Below the pieces are notes generated by a model. It was given only the letters and a program-made list of their open reading frames with translations, searched no databases and was not told the origin of the DNA. A stretch of 15,996 nt of DNA. It comes from Eubacteriales Family XIII. Incertae Sedis bacterium (GTDB lineage Bacteria > Bacillota > Clostridia > Peptostreptococcales > Anaerovoracaceae). The DNA is taken from contig JAITKU010000133.1 in the NCBI GenBank assembly GCA_031278255.1, positions 1 to 15,996 of the forward strand, in the 5' to 3' direction. Made by a program: the position numbers and the translations under genes. Positions 8,007-13,872 of this stretch are shown piece after piece (position 1 is the stretch's first letter; the number at the start of each line of letters is the position of its first letter).

Positions 8007-8819
8007 TCACACGGGCAACACCCATCTGATCCCGCTCTTCGCGTCCTCGCGCACATCGAGTTCTATGCCGTAGAGCAGACGTATCGAATCCGCGTTCACC
8101 GCCTCGCGGGGCGCGCCCCCGACGAGCGCTTTCCCGTCCCGAAGCCCGATTATCTCATCGGAATACAGGATCGCCTGATTGATATCGTGCAGCACCATGA
8201 CGACGGTGACGCCGTGTCTTTCGTTCAGTTCGCGCAGGAGCCGCAGGATTTCTATCTGGTAGCGCACGTCGAGAAAGGTCGTCGGCTCGTCCAGAAACAG
8301 GATTTCCGTATCCTGCGCAAGCGCCATCGCGATAAAGGCCCTCTGCCTCTGTCCGCCCGAGAGCGTGCCGATGGGCGTGTCCGCGAGCGCGAGAAGCCCC
8401 GCCCGTTCCATGGCGTTTTCAACCGGCGCCGCGTTCTCCGCGCTCCCCGTACGGAACATGCTTCCGTGCGGCAGACGTCCGTAGGATACCAGTTTCCGCA
8501 CGGTCAGATCGTCGGGCGCCGCGTTTTTTTGATGTACGATCGCCGCGCGCCGCGCAAAGTCGCGCCTCTTGATGCTCCGTATGTCCGTTCCGCCGAGCAG
8601 CACGGATCCGGCGGACGGCGTCAGGTCTTTTGCGAGAAGCCGAAGCAGCGTCGTCTTGCCGCAGGCGTTCGCGCCGAGCAGTGTCGTCACCTTTTTTGCC
8701 TTTATGCCGAGCGAAACGCCGCGCAGCACGGGAATGCCCTCCGTGTAGGAGAAGTGCAGGTCCCGCGTTTCCATCGCGCAGCCCGGGGCGTCGCCGCGCG
8801 CCCTATCCTTGCTTTCCAA
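8007..8819 (-). CDS. Heme/iron ABC importer ATPase (FecE/HmuV type)
   Basis: The 270-residue cytoplasmic ATPase that powers the adjacent FecCD-type permease. Motifs in order: Walker A GANACGKTT (49-57, with Ala where the usual form has Gly), Q-loop Q97 in VHQKN, signature LSGGQRQRA (153-161), Walker B ILFLDEPTTFLD (173-184) and H-loop H211 in VLHDINQA. The start codon is TTG at 8819, chosen because AAAGGAGG lies 7-8 bases upstream; the in-frame ATG at 8774 has no Shine-Dalgarno site. The gene overlaps the permease gene by 17 bases, so the two are translationally coupled. Context with an IsdE-like lipoprotein makes heme the likely substrate, though the ATPase alone would not tell heme from siderophores. 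Confidence 0.9.
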   Translation of the reverse strand: MESKDRARGDAPGCAMETRDLHFSYTEGIPVLRGVSLGIKAKKVTTLLGANACGKTTLLRLLAKDLTPSAGSVLLGGTDIRSIKRRDFARRAAIVHQKNAAPDDLTVRKLVSYGRLPHGSMFRTGSAENAAPVENAMERAGLLALADTPIGTLSGGQRQRAFIAMALAQDTEILFLDEPTTFLDVRYQIEILRLLRELNERHGVTVVMVLHDINQAILYSDEIIGLRDGKALVGGAPREAVNADSIRLLYGIELDVREDAKSGIRWVLPV

Positions 8820-9804
8820 AGCGCAGCCCTCCTTTCCGGAGTACGAAGATGAAGAAAGGTCCGCCGACGATATTCAGGATCGTGGCGGCGGGTATTTCGA
8901 GCGGCGCGAGGACGAGCCGCCCAAAGGTGTCCGCGAGCAGCAGGAGGAAGCCGCCGAGCAGGATGCAAAAGGGCGTGAGGACGCGGTGATCCGAGCCTAT
9001 GAGCCGCCGCGCCGCGTGCGGGGCGAGCAGGGCGAGAAAGCCGATGACGCCGACGACGGCCGTCGCGCTTGAGGCGAGCAGTACGGCGGCGCCGGATATG
9101 AGAAAGCGCAACAGGTCCGCGCTGCGGCCGAGGCCGCGCACCGTCCCGTCGTCGAGCGCCATGAGGTTGCAGGCCCCGGACAAAAGCAGCGCGAGGACGA
9201 GTCCGACCGCCGTGTAGATCGCGAGCAATCGCACGTCGTCCCAGGACCGCTGCGTGAGTCCGCTGACGGAGAGCGATACGCCTGAGGCGTTCGTCGCGCC
9301 CGCTATCGCCGTCGTCAGCCCCGCGAACACCGCGCTCACCGCCACGCCCACGAGGATGATGCGCACGGGGTCGAGTCCGCCTTTCCACGCGAGCGCGTAA
9401 ATCAGGAGGAAAGTCAAAAGTCCGCCCGCAAAGGCAAAGGCGGGTATCATGAAGAACAGCGCCGGGAAGAGGCCCGCGACGAGCGTCGCCGCGAAAGCCG
9501 CCCCGCCCGATATGCCGATAATGCCGGGGTCCGCGAGGGGGTTTTTCAGCGCCGCCTGCAGGAAGAGTCCCGAACAGGCGAGCGACGCGCCCGCGAGCAA
9601 CGCAATCAGTATGCGCGGGAAGCGCAGGTCGTAAACGGCATCGACCCGCGCGTCGTAGGCGACGAACAGCCCGCTTGCAAGCTCGCGCCACGACAGGCTT
9701 ATGCTGCCGGATTTCATCGCGAAGAGCGCGAGACCAAGCGCGGCCGCCGCGAGCGGCAGACACAGCCACACCCCCGCCGGTATCTTGTGTTTAGCGCTTA
9801 TCAT
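8803..9804 (-). CDS. Heme/iron ABC importer permease (FecCD/BtuC family)
   Basis: A 333-residue polytopic membrane protein, probably with about ten helices, forming a homodimeric channel. Family signatures are visible: CSGLFLQAALKNPLADPGII (76-95), then GISGGAAFAA; APHAARRLIGSDHRVLTP, the cytoplasmic coupling region that contacts the ATPase; and the C-terminal DTFGRLVLAPLEIPAATILN followed by GGPFFIFVLRKG. The start ATG overlaps the stop of the isdE-like gene as ATGA (9801-9804). Only one permease gene is present, so the channel is expected to be a homodimer as in BtuC and HtsBC-like single systems, unlike FecC/FecD pairs. Heme specificity is inferred from the binding protein. Confidence 0.92.
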   Translation of the reverse strand: MISAKHKIPAGVWLCLPLAAAALGLALFAMKSGSISLSWRELASGLFVAYDARVDAVYDLRFPRILIALLAGASLACSGLFLQAALKNPLADPGIIGISGGAAFAATLVAGLFPALFFMIPAFAFAGGLLTFLLIYALAWKGGLDPVRIILVGVAVSAVFAGLTTAIAGATNASGVSLSVSGLTQRSWDDVRLLAIYTAVGLVLALLLSGACNLMALDDGTVRGLGRSADLLRFLISGAAVLLASSATAVVGVIGFLALLAPHAARRLIGSDHRVLTPFCILLGGFLLLLADTFGRLVLAPLEIPAATILNIVGGPFFIFVLRKGGLRFGKQG

Positions 9805-10790
9805 TGTGCATCCTTGTCATAATAGATTTCTTTCAGCGCGTCCATGGCCTCCGGCCAGCGAAAATTCGCGCTCATGGAGAACACCAGATAGTCGAGGTCG
9901 TACACGCGGCCCTCCTTGACGGCGCGGAAGTGCGACCAGATATCGTTCTCCGTGAACTCTTTCAGGAACATTTCCGCCACCTTGTCGGGCAGGGCGTGGG
10001 CCGTGCGCAGGATGATGTCGGGGTCGAGCAGCAGAAGCTCCTCCGTGTTCCACGACACAAAATCCTCGACCGGGTCCGTCACGACGTTCACGCCGCCGAC
10101 CATCTCCGCGAGGTTGCCGACGTAGGAATTTTGCGTCGCTTCGACGTAGGCGCCGGGCAGACCCATCAGCACGAGTACGCGCGGCGCTTCGCCGCCGGCC
10201 TCTTGTCTTGCCGCCTCGATATCCGCCAGCACGGCCTTGTATTCCTCGGTCAGCGCGCGGGCCGCGTCCGCCCGCCCGTATTTCCCACCGAGTATTTCCG
10301 CGCTCTCGTAGAGTCCCGCGACGCTGCGCAGGTTCAGGAAAGTCGCGGGCAGGCCCGCGTTTTCGTAGCCCTCCGCAAGCATGTCGATCAGCGTGTCCGG
10401 TCCCACCACGTCGATGGGGTCTATGAGCCGGATGGCTTCGAGATCGGGTCCCATCGGCCCGCCGACACGGGCGGCTTCATCGTAGCGCGCGGGCAGGCCC
10501 TCGAGCGTGGGCACGCCCGCGAGCGGCAGTTCCAGCCTGTCGCAGATCTCGACCACGGCGCGCGAGGTTGCCACGATGCGCGGGTTTTCATCCGCGCCCG
10601 CTCCGTCCGCCGCGTTCTCGCCGGCGGCTTCGGGCGGCCGGTCTACGCAACCCGCGAGACCGCTCAGACAGAGACCGGCGGCAAAGAGCAGCGCGCATAC
10701 GCGTATTCTTTTCGTTTTGTTTCTTTGGCAAAGCCCCTCGGTTGCCCGCGTCGTTTTGCTTGGAGCCTTGAACGGTGGCTTTTTAATCAT
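9801..10790 (-). CDS. isdE: IsdE/HtsA-like heme-binding lipoprotein
   Basis: A 329-residue substrate-binding lipoprotein of the IsdE family, which receives heme from surface proteins and delivers it to the permease. The signal sequence is long (start to C48) with lipobox LAGC (45-48), and an Ala/Glu/Gly linker follows. The mature part begins RIVATSRAVVEICDRLELPL (71-90) and has FLNLRSVAGLYESAEILG (151-168), VLVLMGLPGAYVEATQNSYV (205-224) and the C-terminal FRAVKEGRVYDLDYLVFSMS (288-307), all typical of IsdE. In Staphylococcus IsdE and Streptococcus HtsA heme iron is held by one Met and one His; the equivalents appear to be M113 (GGPMGPDL) and H265 (RTAHALPD). AAAGGAAG lies just upstream of the ATG. 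A toxin-antitoxin module separates it from the Shp-like gene. Confidence 0.92.
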   Translation of the reverse strand: MIKKPPFKAPSKTTRATEGLCQRNKTKRIRVCALLFAAGLCLSGLAGCVDRPPEAAGENAADGAGADENPRIVATSRAVVEICDRLELPLAGVPTLEGLPARYDEAARVGGPMGPDLEAIRLIDPIDVVGPDTLIDMLAEGYENAGLPATFLNLRSVAGLYESAEILGGKYGRADAARALTEEYKAVLADIEAARQEAGGEAPRVLVLMGLPGAYVEATQNSYVGNLAEMVGGVNVVTDPVEDFVSWNTEELLLLDPDIILRTAHALPDKVAEMFLKEFTENDIWSHFRAVKEGRVYDLDYLVFSMSANFRWPEAMDALKEIYYDKDAQ

Positions 10791-10807
10791 TGCACTTCCT
10801 TTTCACT

Positions 10808-10829
10808 TTTCAAAAACCTTTCAAAAACC
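10808..10829 (-). repeat. Two adjacent 11-bp direct repeats upstream of isdE-like gene
   Basis: TTTCAAAAACC occurs twice with no gap (10808-10818 and 10819-10829). It sits 18 bases upstream of the isdE-like start and immediately beside the -35 of the antisense RNA promoter. The 11-bp period would put both copies on about the same face of the helix, so an operator is possible. Confidence 0.45.
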
Positions 10830-10831
10830 TC

Positions 10832-10860
10832 TTGCTTTTCTCGCCGCGATGCCTTAAAAT
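10832..10860 (+). promoter_or_regulatory. Predicted promoter of antisense antitoxin RNA
   Basis: TTGCTT (10832-10837) and TAAAAT (10855-10860) are 17 bases apart, close to sigma-A consensus. A transcript would start near 10867 and reach the terminator at 10917-10953. Confidence 0.65.
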
Positions 10861-10903
10861 GAGAAACAGAAAAGGACTGCCGCTTTGCAGATGGCGGTTG
10901 TCC
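10861..10903 (-). terminator. Predicted terminator of toxin mRNA
   Basis: Read on the minus strand, GGAC...CCGC pairs with GCGG...GTCC (10903-10874) with a two-base internal mismatch, followed by TTTTCTGTTTCTCATTTT. This would end the toxin mRNA near 10865, inside the first bases of the opposing antisense RNA. Confidence 0.5.
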
Positions 10904-10953
10904 CCGAATTTTGGTTGAAACCGCCTATCTTACGAAAGGCGGTTTCTGTTTTT
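10867..10953 (+). ncRNA. Predicted antisense antitoxin RNA (type I toxin-antitoxin)
   Basis: A transcript of about 87 bases is framed by the promoter at 10832-10860 and a Rho-independent terminator. It would contain an imperfect stem-loop (GGAC/GTCC and CCGC/GCGG, 10874-10903) and the terminator stem. It is fully complementary to the 3' part of the toxin mRNA on the other strand and just touches the toxin stop codon (10952-10954). The convergent, 3'-overlapping arrangement is that of txpA/RatA and bsrG/SR4 of Bacillus, known type I modules. This call rests on layout, not on recognised RNA sequence. Confidence 0.6.
10917..10953 (+). terminator. Rho-independent terminator of antisense RNA
   Basis: GAAACCGCC (10917-10925) and GGCGGTTTC (10938-10946) form a perfect 9-bp stem with a 12-base loop, followed by TGTTTTTA. 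No plus-strand protein gene ends here, so it points to a non-coding transcript. Confidence 0.8.
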
Positions 10954-11041
10954 ATCCGCGTTTACTTAACAGTAAAGCGATCACTCCGATGAGCATGCGT
11001 ACAAACGTGAACAATTCATCGTATGTAACATAATGCATCAT
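10952..11041 (-). CDS. Small hydrophobic holin-like type I toxin
   Basis: A 29-residue peptide too short for usual gene finding. It begins MMHYVTYDELFTF, continues with a hydrophobic helix (VRMLIGVIALLL, about 14-25) and ends with the basic SKRG. The pattern (V)TYxxLFxFxxML followed by one membrane helix and a short basic tail is that of the putative holin-like toxins (Hol_Tox) of Bacillota, which damage the membrane and are silenced by antisense RNA. A near-perfect Shine-Dalgarno site AAAGGAGGT lies 7 bases before the first ATG; a second ATG follows directly. The Shine-Dalgarno is folded into an 11-bp stem (11047-11073), as expected for a type I toxin mRNA. It lies between the shp-like and isdE-like genes on the same strand, with its own promoter and terminator. 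Confidence 0.75.
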   Translation of the reverse strand: MMHYVTYDELFTFVRMLIGVIALLLSKRG

Positions 11042-11046
11042 GGGCG

Positions 11047-11073
11047 CCACCTCCTTTCCGTTAAAGGAAGTGG
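11047..11073 (-). promoter_or_regulatory. Stem-loop sequestering the toxin Shine-Dalgarno site
   Basis: On the minus strand CCACTTCCTTT (11073-11063) pairs with AAAGGAGGTGG (11057-11047) across a 5-base loop: 11 pairs with one G-U. The whole Shine-Dalgarno is in the right arm, so untreated mRNA should be poorly translated. Confidence 0.7.
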
Positions 11074-11105
11074 GACAATTCCGCCAAACGACAATCCTTT
11101 TCTGC

Positions 11106-11139
11106 TGTATAGCTTATCGCAACACAGCGGGATTGTCAA
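11106..11139 (-). promoter_or_regulatory. Predicted promoter of toxin mRNA
   Basis: A consensus -35 TTGACA lies on the minus strand at 11139-11134. The -10 is less clear: TAAGCT (11116-11111) is 17 bases away, while the better-looking TATACA (11111-11106) is 22 away. Inverted arms GGATTGTC/GACAATCC (11130-11137 and 11089-11096) flank this region. Confidence 0.5.
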
Positions 11140-11159
11140 TACAATATTTTATTATTTTT

Positions 11160-12272
11160 CTATTTTCTTCTTTTTAATGAAATTAGTGAAATCGCGACGC
11201 CGACGATGACGAGTATCGCGACGACGACCGCGGGAAGTACGGGAAAACCGCCGCCCGCTTCCGTCTCCGCACTCGCGCCGGCCTGCGCCGCCGCGTCCTC
11301 GTCCGCGTTCGTCGCCTCCGTGCCCGCGCCGCCCGCTTCCGCTTCCGCCGTACCCGCGCTTTCCGCCGCCGGGCCGTCCGCGACCGCCGCCGTTTCGGCG
11401 CCGGTCCTTTCGCCCTCCGCCGCGCCGTCCGTCTCAGAAGCCGCCGCCGCGCCGTCCGCGCCGGTCGTTTCCGCCTGCGCGGCGGTCTCTCCCTGTGCGT
11501 TCTCCGTCGCCGCGTTTTCTTCCGCTCCCGTGTCCGGCGGCGCCGGCGCCGCCGGGACGATCTCCGCCTCCGCCGGCGTCTTTGCGGGATCCGTCTGCGC
11601 CGTGTCCGTCTCTGCCGCGGGCGCGGGATCCGCCGCCTGCGTCGCCTTGGGCTTCACGCTCACGACAAAATCACCGCTGCCCGCCGTCAAATCGGACGAA
11701 AGATTCATATAGAATTTCACGTCGCGTCCCATGGGCGTCACGTAGGTCGAACAACCGATGTAACTGTTTACGGCCGGGACGGAGAAGCGGTAGTCCGCCG
11801 TATCCGCGCCCGCATCCTCGGCGACGATACGCGGCGACACGGCGGCGTAACTCGCGGTGTCGCCCGCTTTCTGCTGCACCGTAAACTTGATCGCGCCCAT
11901 GTTGCTGACGAGTTGCACGCGCACCGTGACGTACAGCTTGCCGTCCTCTGCCTCCACGAGCGCCTTTTCGTAGATCACGCTGCGGCACATGCCCTCGCCT
12001 ATGGCCGCGTTCTTGCTGCCCCCGTCGTCCGTCACGCCCGTGTCCGGATTCAGATAATAGGTGTTCGTCGCCGCGAGGTAAACCCCGTCATCGGTCGCGA
12101 AAGCCGTTCCAAAGAGCGGCGCCGCCGCGAGCAGGGCAAAGAGGAGGACCGCACAGAGCGCCGCCGCACGCGGCGCAAGCCGATTTTTCCGGGACGCGTA
12201 TCCCCTCGCCGGCACAGCCTCGGCCGCCGTATGCGCCGCAGCGCCGCGTCGTTCGTTTTTTCCCATCGTCAT
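11160..12272 (-). CDS. Shp-like surface heme-binding protein, membrane-anchored
   Basis: A 370-residue exported protein. Signal peptide 32-58 (hydrophobic 36-54, likely cut after AFA). Residues about 62-205 match the heme-binding Shp domain: TYYLNPDTGVTDDGGSKNAA (71-90), IGEGMCRSVIYEKALVE, VTVRVQLVSNMGAIKFTVQQ (115-134), ADYRFSVPAVNSYIGCSTYV (159-178) and TPMGRDVKFYMNLSS. Streptococcal Shp holds heme with two Met residues; M125 (SNM) and M181 (TPM) are candidates. C96 and C174 may form a disulfide. A low-complexity Ala/Glu/Thr/Gly spacer (206-340) and a C-terminal membrane helix ending KRRK (343-370) anchor it; no LPXTG motif is seen. It would hand heme to the IsdE-like lipoprotein. Start 12272 or 12266 cannot be settled; both follow AAAGTGAG, a weak Shine-Dalgarno site. 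Confidence 0.85.
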   Translation of the reverse strand: MTMGKNERRGAAAHTAAEAVPARGYASRKNRLAPRAAALCAVLLFALLAAAPLFGTAFATDDGVYLAATNTYYLNPDTGVTDDGGSKNAAIGEGMCRSVIYEKALVEAEDGKLYVTVRVQLVSNMGAIKFTVQQKAGDTASYAAVSPRIVAEDAGADTADYRFSVPAVNSYIGCSTYVTPMGRDVKFYMNLSSDLTAGSGDFVVSVKPKATQAADPAPAAETDTAQTDPAKTPAEAEIVPAAPAPPDTGAEENAATENAQGETAAQAETTGADGAAAASETDGAAEGERTGAETAAVADGPAAESAGTAEAEAGGAGTEATNADEDAAAQAGASAETEAGGGFPVLPAVVVAILVIVGVAISLISLKRRK

Positions 12273-12292
12273 TTTCTCACTTTCTCACTTTT

Positions 12293-12394
12293 CGGATTTT
12301 TTTGTTTCTCCGCCCGGTTTCGGTCCCATGCGGATAAAAGCGCCGCGCCCTGTCGTTTTCGATCGCCCGGAAGAGGTCCGATCCGAAAAATCCG
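12293..12394 (-). repeat. Inverted repeat in leader of shp-like gene
   Basis: CGGATTTTT (12293-12301) and AAAAATCCG (12386-12394) are perfect 9-bp inverted arms in the 199-base gap between regulator and shp-like gene. GTGAGAAA is also repeated in tandem just before the start codon. No clear promoter is seen; TAATAA near 12450 is a weak -10 candidate. The leader may fold, but function is unknown. Confidence 0.35.
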
Positions 12395-12471
12395 TCGGCG
12401 GCGGGGCCGGCATGAGGCCGCATTTGCGCTTCGCGGGGCGGCGCATTTGGTTATTATGCGCTAACTATTCC

Positions 12472-13296
12472 TTAAAAAAACATTTTTGAAGCCATACCGC
12501 GCCAAAGGAGCAATACGACATCGCCCTCGCCCTCCGGCATTCCGCAGGACTTCGTGGCCCAAGCCTTAAAGCGCACCCGCCCGACGAGATCGCCGTTTTC
12601 CTCGCGGACTTCTATGGCGTTGCCCGGGATGAACCAGCGCTTTGCCGTTTTCCTCGCCTCCACCCAATCGTCGCCCAGCTTGTACCAAAAGCGCGCCAGA
12701 ACGCCGCGCGCGGATTTGCCGGGACCGCTTTGGTGGGAAAAGGGTTTCGCCCGCAGTTCCAGAACGTACTTCCCGGACTCCGCGGACAGCTTGGCCGGCT
12801 TGAAGAAGCCCGCGTCCCCCATGGACTTGACGCGGCTGTCCGGACGGCAGACCTCGAAGTGTACGCTGTACAGCCCGTCCGGCAGGGAAAGGCTCGGGTT
12901 GCCGCCGCCCGCGGCGGCGGCGTTCACGGCGTCGTAGACGGCGCCGCGGTCGGCCGTCCTCTGCACGAAAGACGAGGGGAGCGGCCGGTCCAGAAGCAGC
13001 CGCATTGCAAGCCCCGCCGCTTCGATTCCGCCGCAACCGAAGTCCGCTTCGAGAAAGACGCGAATGTCATGCAGCCGCTTTGCGAGCGGCGCCGCGTATT
13101 TGCGTCCTTTTTCGGTCAGGGAGAACACGGAGCCCTCCTTTATCAGCAAGCCCTCGTCCGCAAAGGCGGCGATATGCGTGTACAGCGTCTGTCTGGATGC
13201 GCCTGTGTACTTCGCCGCCTCGCTCGCGGTGCGCTTTTCCCGCGGTCGTTCGTAGAGAAAGCAGAGAAGATACCCGTAGTATTTTTTCCGGTTCAC
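12472..13296 (-). CDS. Winged-helix regulator fused to a NEAT-like heme-binding domain
   Basis: A 274-residue protein without signal peptide, so cytoplasmic. Residues 1-75 form a winged helix-turn-helix: ASEAAKYTGASRQTLYTHIA (24-43), wing about 50-62, then LTEKGRKYAAPLAKRLHDIRVFLEA, which resembles DtxR-type repressors. The expected DtxR metal ligands are not conserved. From about 139 the protein is beta-rich and fits the NEAT pattern: DGLYSVHFEV (140-149), SMGDAGFFKPAKL (158-170), SGKYVLEL (174-181), and a terminal strand EGEGDVVLLLW (255-265). The usual heme-ligand tyrosines before that strand are absent; C251 and M253 stand there instead. The start is GTG at 13296 with GAGG 7 bases upstream; no in-frame ATG lies near. 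It is first in the heme locus, so a heme-responsive control role is inferred. The HTH is sure; NEAT is likely but unproven. Confidence 0.75.
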   Translation of the reverse strand: MNRKKYYGYLLCFLYERPREKRTASEAAKYTGASRQTLYTHIAAFADEGLLIKEGSVFSLTEKGRKYAAPLAKRLHDIRVFLEADFGCGGIEAAGLAMRLLLDRPLPSSFVQRTADRGAVYDAVNAAAAGGGNPSLSLPDGLYSVHFEVCRPDSRVKSMGDAGFFKPAKLSAESGKYVLELRAKPFSHQSGPGKSARGVLARFWYKLGDDWVEARKTAKRWFIPGNAIEVREENGDLVGRVRFKAWATKSCGMPEGEGDVVLLLWRGMASKMFF

Positions 13297-13323
13297 ATAA
13301 AAACCTCGGCCTGTCGTTTGGAA

Positions 13324-13359
13324 GCCGGATCGCGGAATCGCGCGGCGACGGCATCCGGC
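13324..13359 (-). repeat. Leader hairpin of regulator gene
   Basis: GCCGGAT (13324-13330) and ATCCGGC (13353-13359) are perfect inverted arms, with a CGCG/CGCG pair inside. It lies in the predicted 5' untranslated leader of the regulator, between its promoter and GTG start. Confidence 0.4.
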
Positions 13360-13371
13360 GTAACTACGTCC

Positions 13372-13401
13372 ATATTACCATTGCTTTTCCTGTTCGGTCA
13401 A
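13372..13401 (-). promoter_or_regulatory. Predicted promoter of regulator gene
   Basis: On the minus strand TTGACC (13401-13396) and TAATAT (13377-13372) are 18 bases apart, about 75 bases upstream of the GTG start. A run of 16 A's and one T (13451-13435 on this strand) lies about 35 bases upstream and could act as an UP element. Confidence 0.6.
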
Positions 13402-13449
13402 CAGATAAAAAGCATTTTTGGGGGGCAAAAGCAGTTTTTTTTTATTTTT

Positions 13450-13476
13450 TTGACGGATTTTGTCAAGTATTTGACA
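13450..13476. promoter_or_regulatory. Palindromic TTGAC/GTCAA operator-like cluster
   Basis: Three half-sites stand together: TTGAC (13450-13454), GTCAA (13462-13466) and TTGAC (13471-13475). The last two form the perfect palindrome TGTCAA-GTAT-TTGACA (13461-13476). The left arm read on the minus strand is a consensus -35 (TTGACA) with TAAAAA 16 bases on, so the site overlaps a possible second regulator promoter. Confidence 0.45.
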
Positions 13477-13581
13477 TCATTTTGCGCGGGCGGACAGGGG
13501 AGGGGGCAGGTATGCGATCGTTGAAAATTCAGTCTTTTTCCGTCGTTTCATCAAAGGAATATTTTCCTGATATTGGGCATC

Positions 13582-13615
13582 GGCGCTTCCCTGCATAAAT
13601 GAAGAAAGAAGCGCC
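13582..13615. repeat. Inverted repeat in intergenic region
   Basis: GGCGCTTC (13582-13589) and GAAGCGCC (13608-13615) are perfect 8-bp arms with an 18-base spacer. No T-run follows on either strand, so it is not an evident terminator. No gene was found between 13297 and 13916. Confidence 0.35.
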
Positions 13616-13682
13616 CGTAGGGACGCGCGAAACATCGCCACATTCCTCTAAATGCTAAATTTTCAAATATTCCCCGAACACA

Positions 13683-13711
13683 TTCAATGTATGGAATATA
13701 ATAACTATAAT
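13683..13711 (+). promoter_or_regulatory. Upstream promoter (P1) of fbp
   Basis: TATAAT (13706-13711), a perfect -10, has TTCAAT (13683-13688) 17 bases upstream in a locally AT-rich stretch. A transcript from here would have a leader of about 200 bases before fbp. Confidence 0.6.
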
Positions 13712-13761
13712 AGATAAAAATCCTAAATGCGTGCCCCGCGGCGTTTTCTTGTTTCTTCGGC

Positions 13762-13790
13762 TTGAAAAATGCGGCGCGCGGCGTTATACT
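13762..13790 (+). promoter_or_regulatory. Downstream promoter (P2) of fbp
   Basis: TTGAAA (13762-13767) and TATACT (13785-13790) are 17 bases apart, a good sigma-A match. The transcript would start near 13797, about 120 bases before the ATG. Inverted arms AAATTTG (13802-13808) and CAAATTT (13816-13822) would form a hairpin at the very 5' end of that RNA. Confidence 0.65.
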
Positions 13791-13872
13791 GATCGTATAC
13801 GAAATTTGGCTCCGTCAAATTTGAAGCGCGGGAAGCACCCAAATTGTTGGAGCGCCGGTCCCGGCCTTTCGG

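Noticed and set aside
11200..11712. Plus-strand Ala/Ser-rich frame opposite the shp-like stalk
   Set aside because: It mirrors the low-complexity stalk of the shp-like gene; no start signal or domain.
13600..13659. 19-codon plus-strand frame starting ATGAAGAAAGAA
   Set aside because: No Shine-Dalgarno site, no hydrophobic or other recognisable pattern, and it lies across an inverted repeat.
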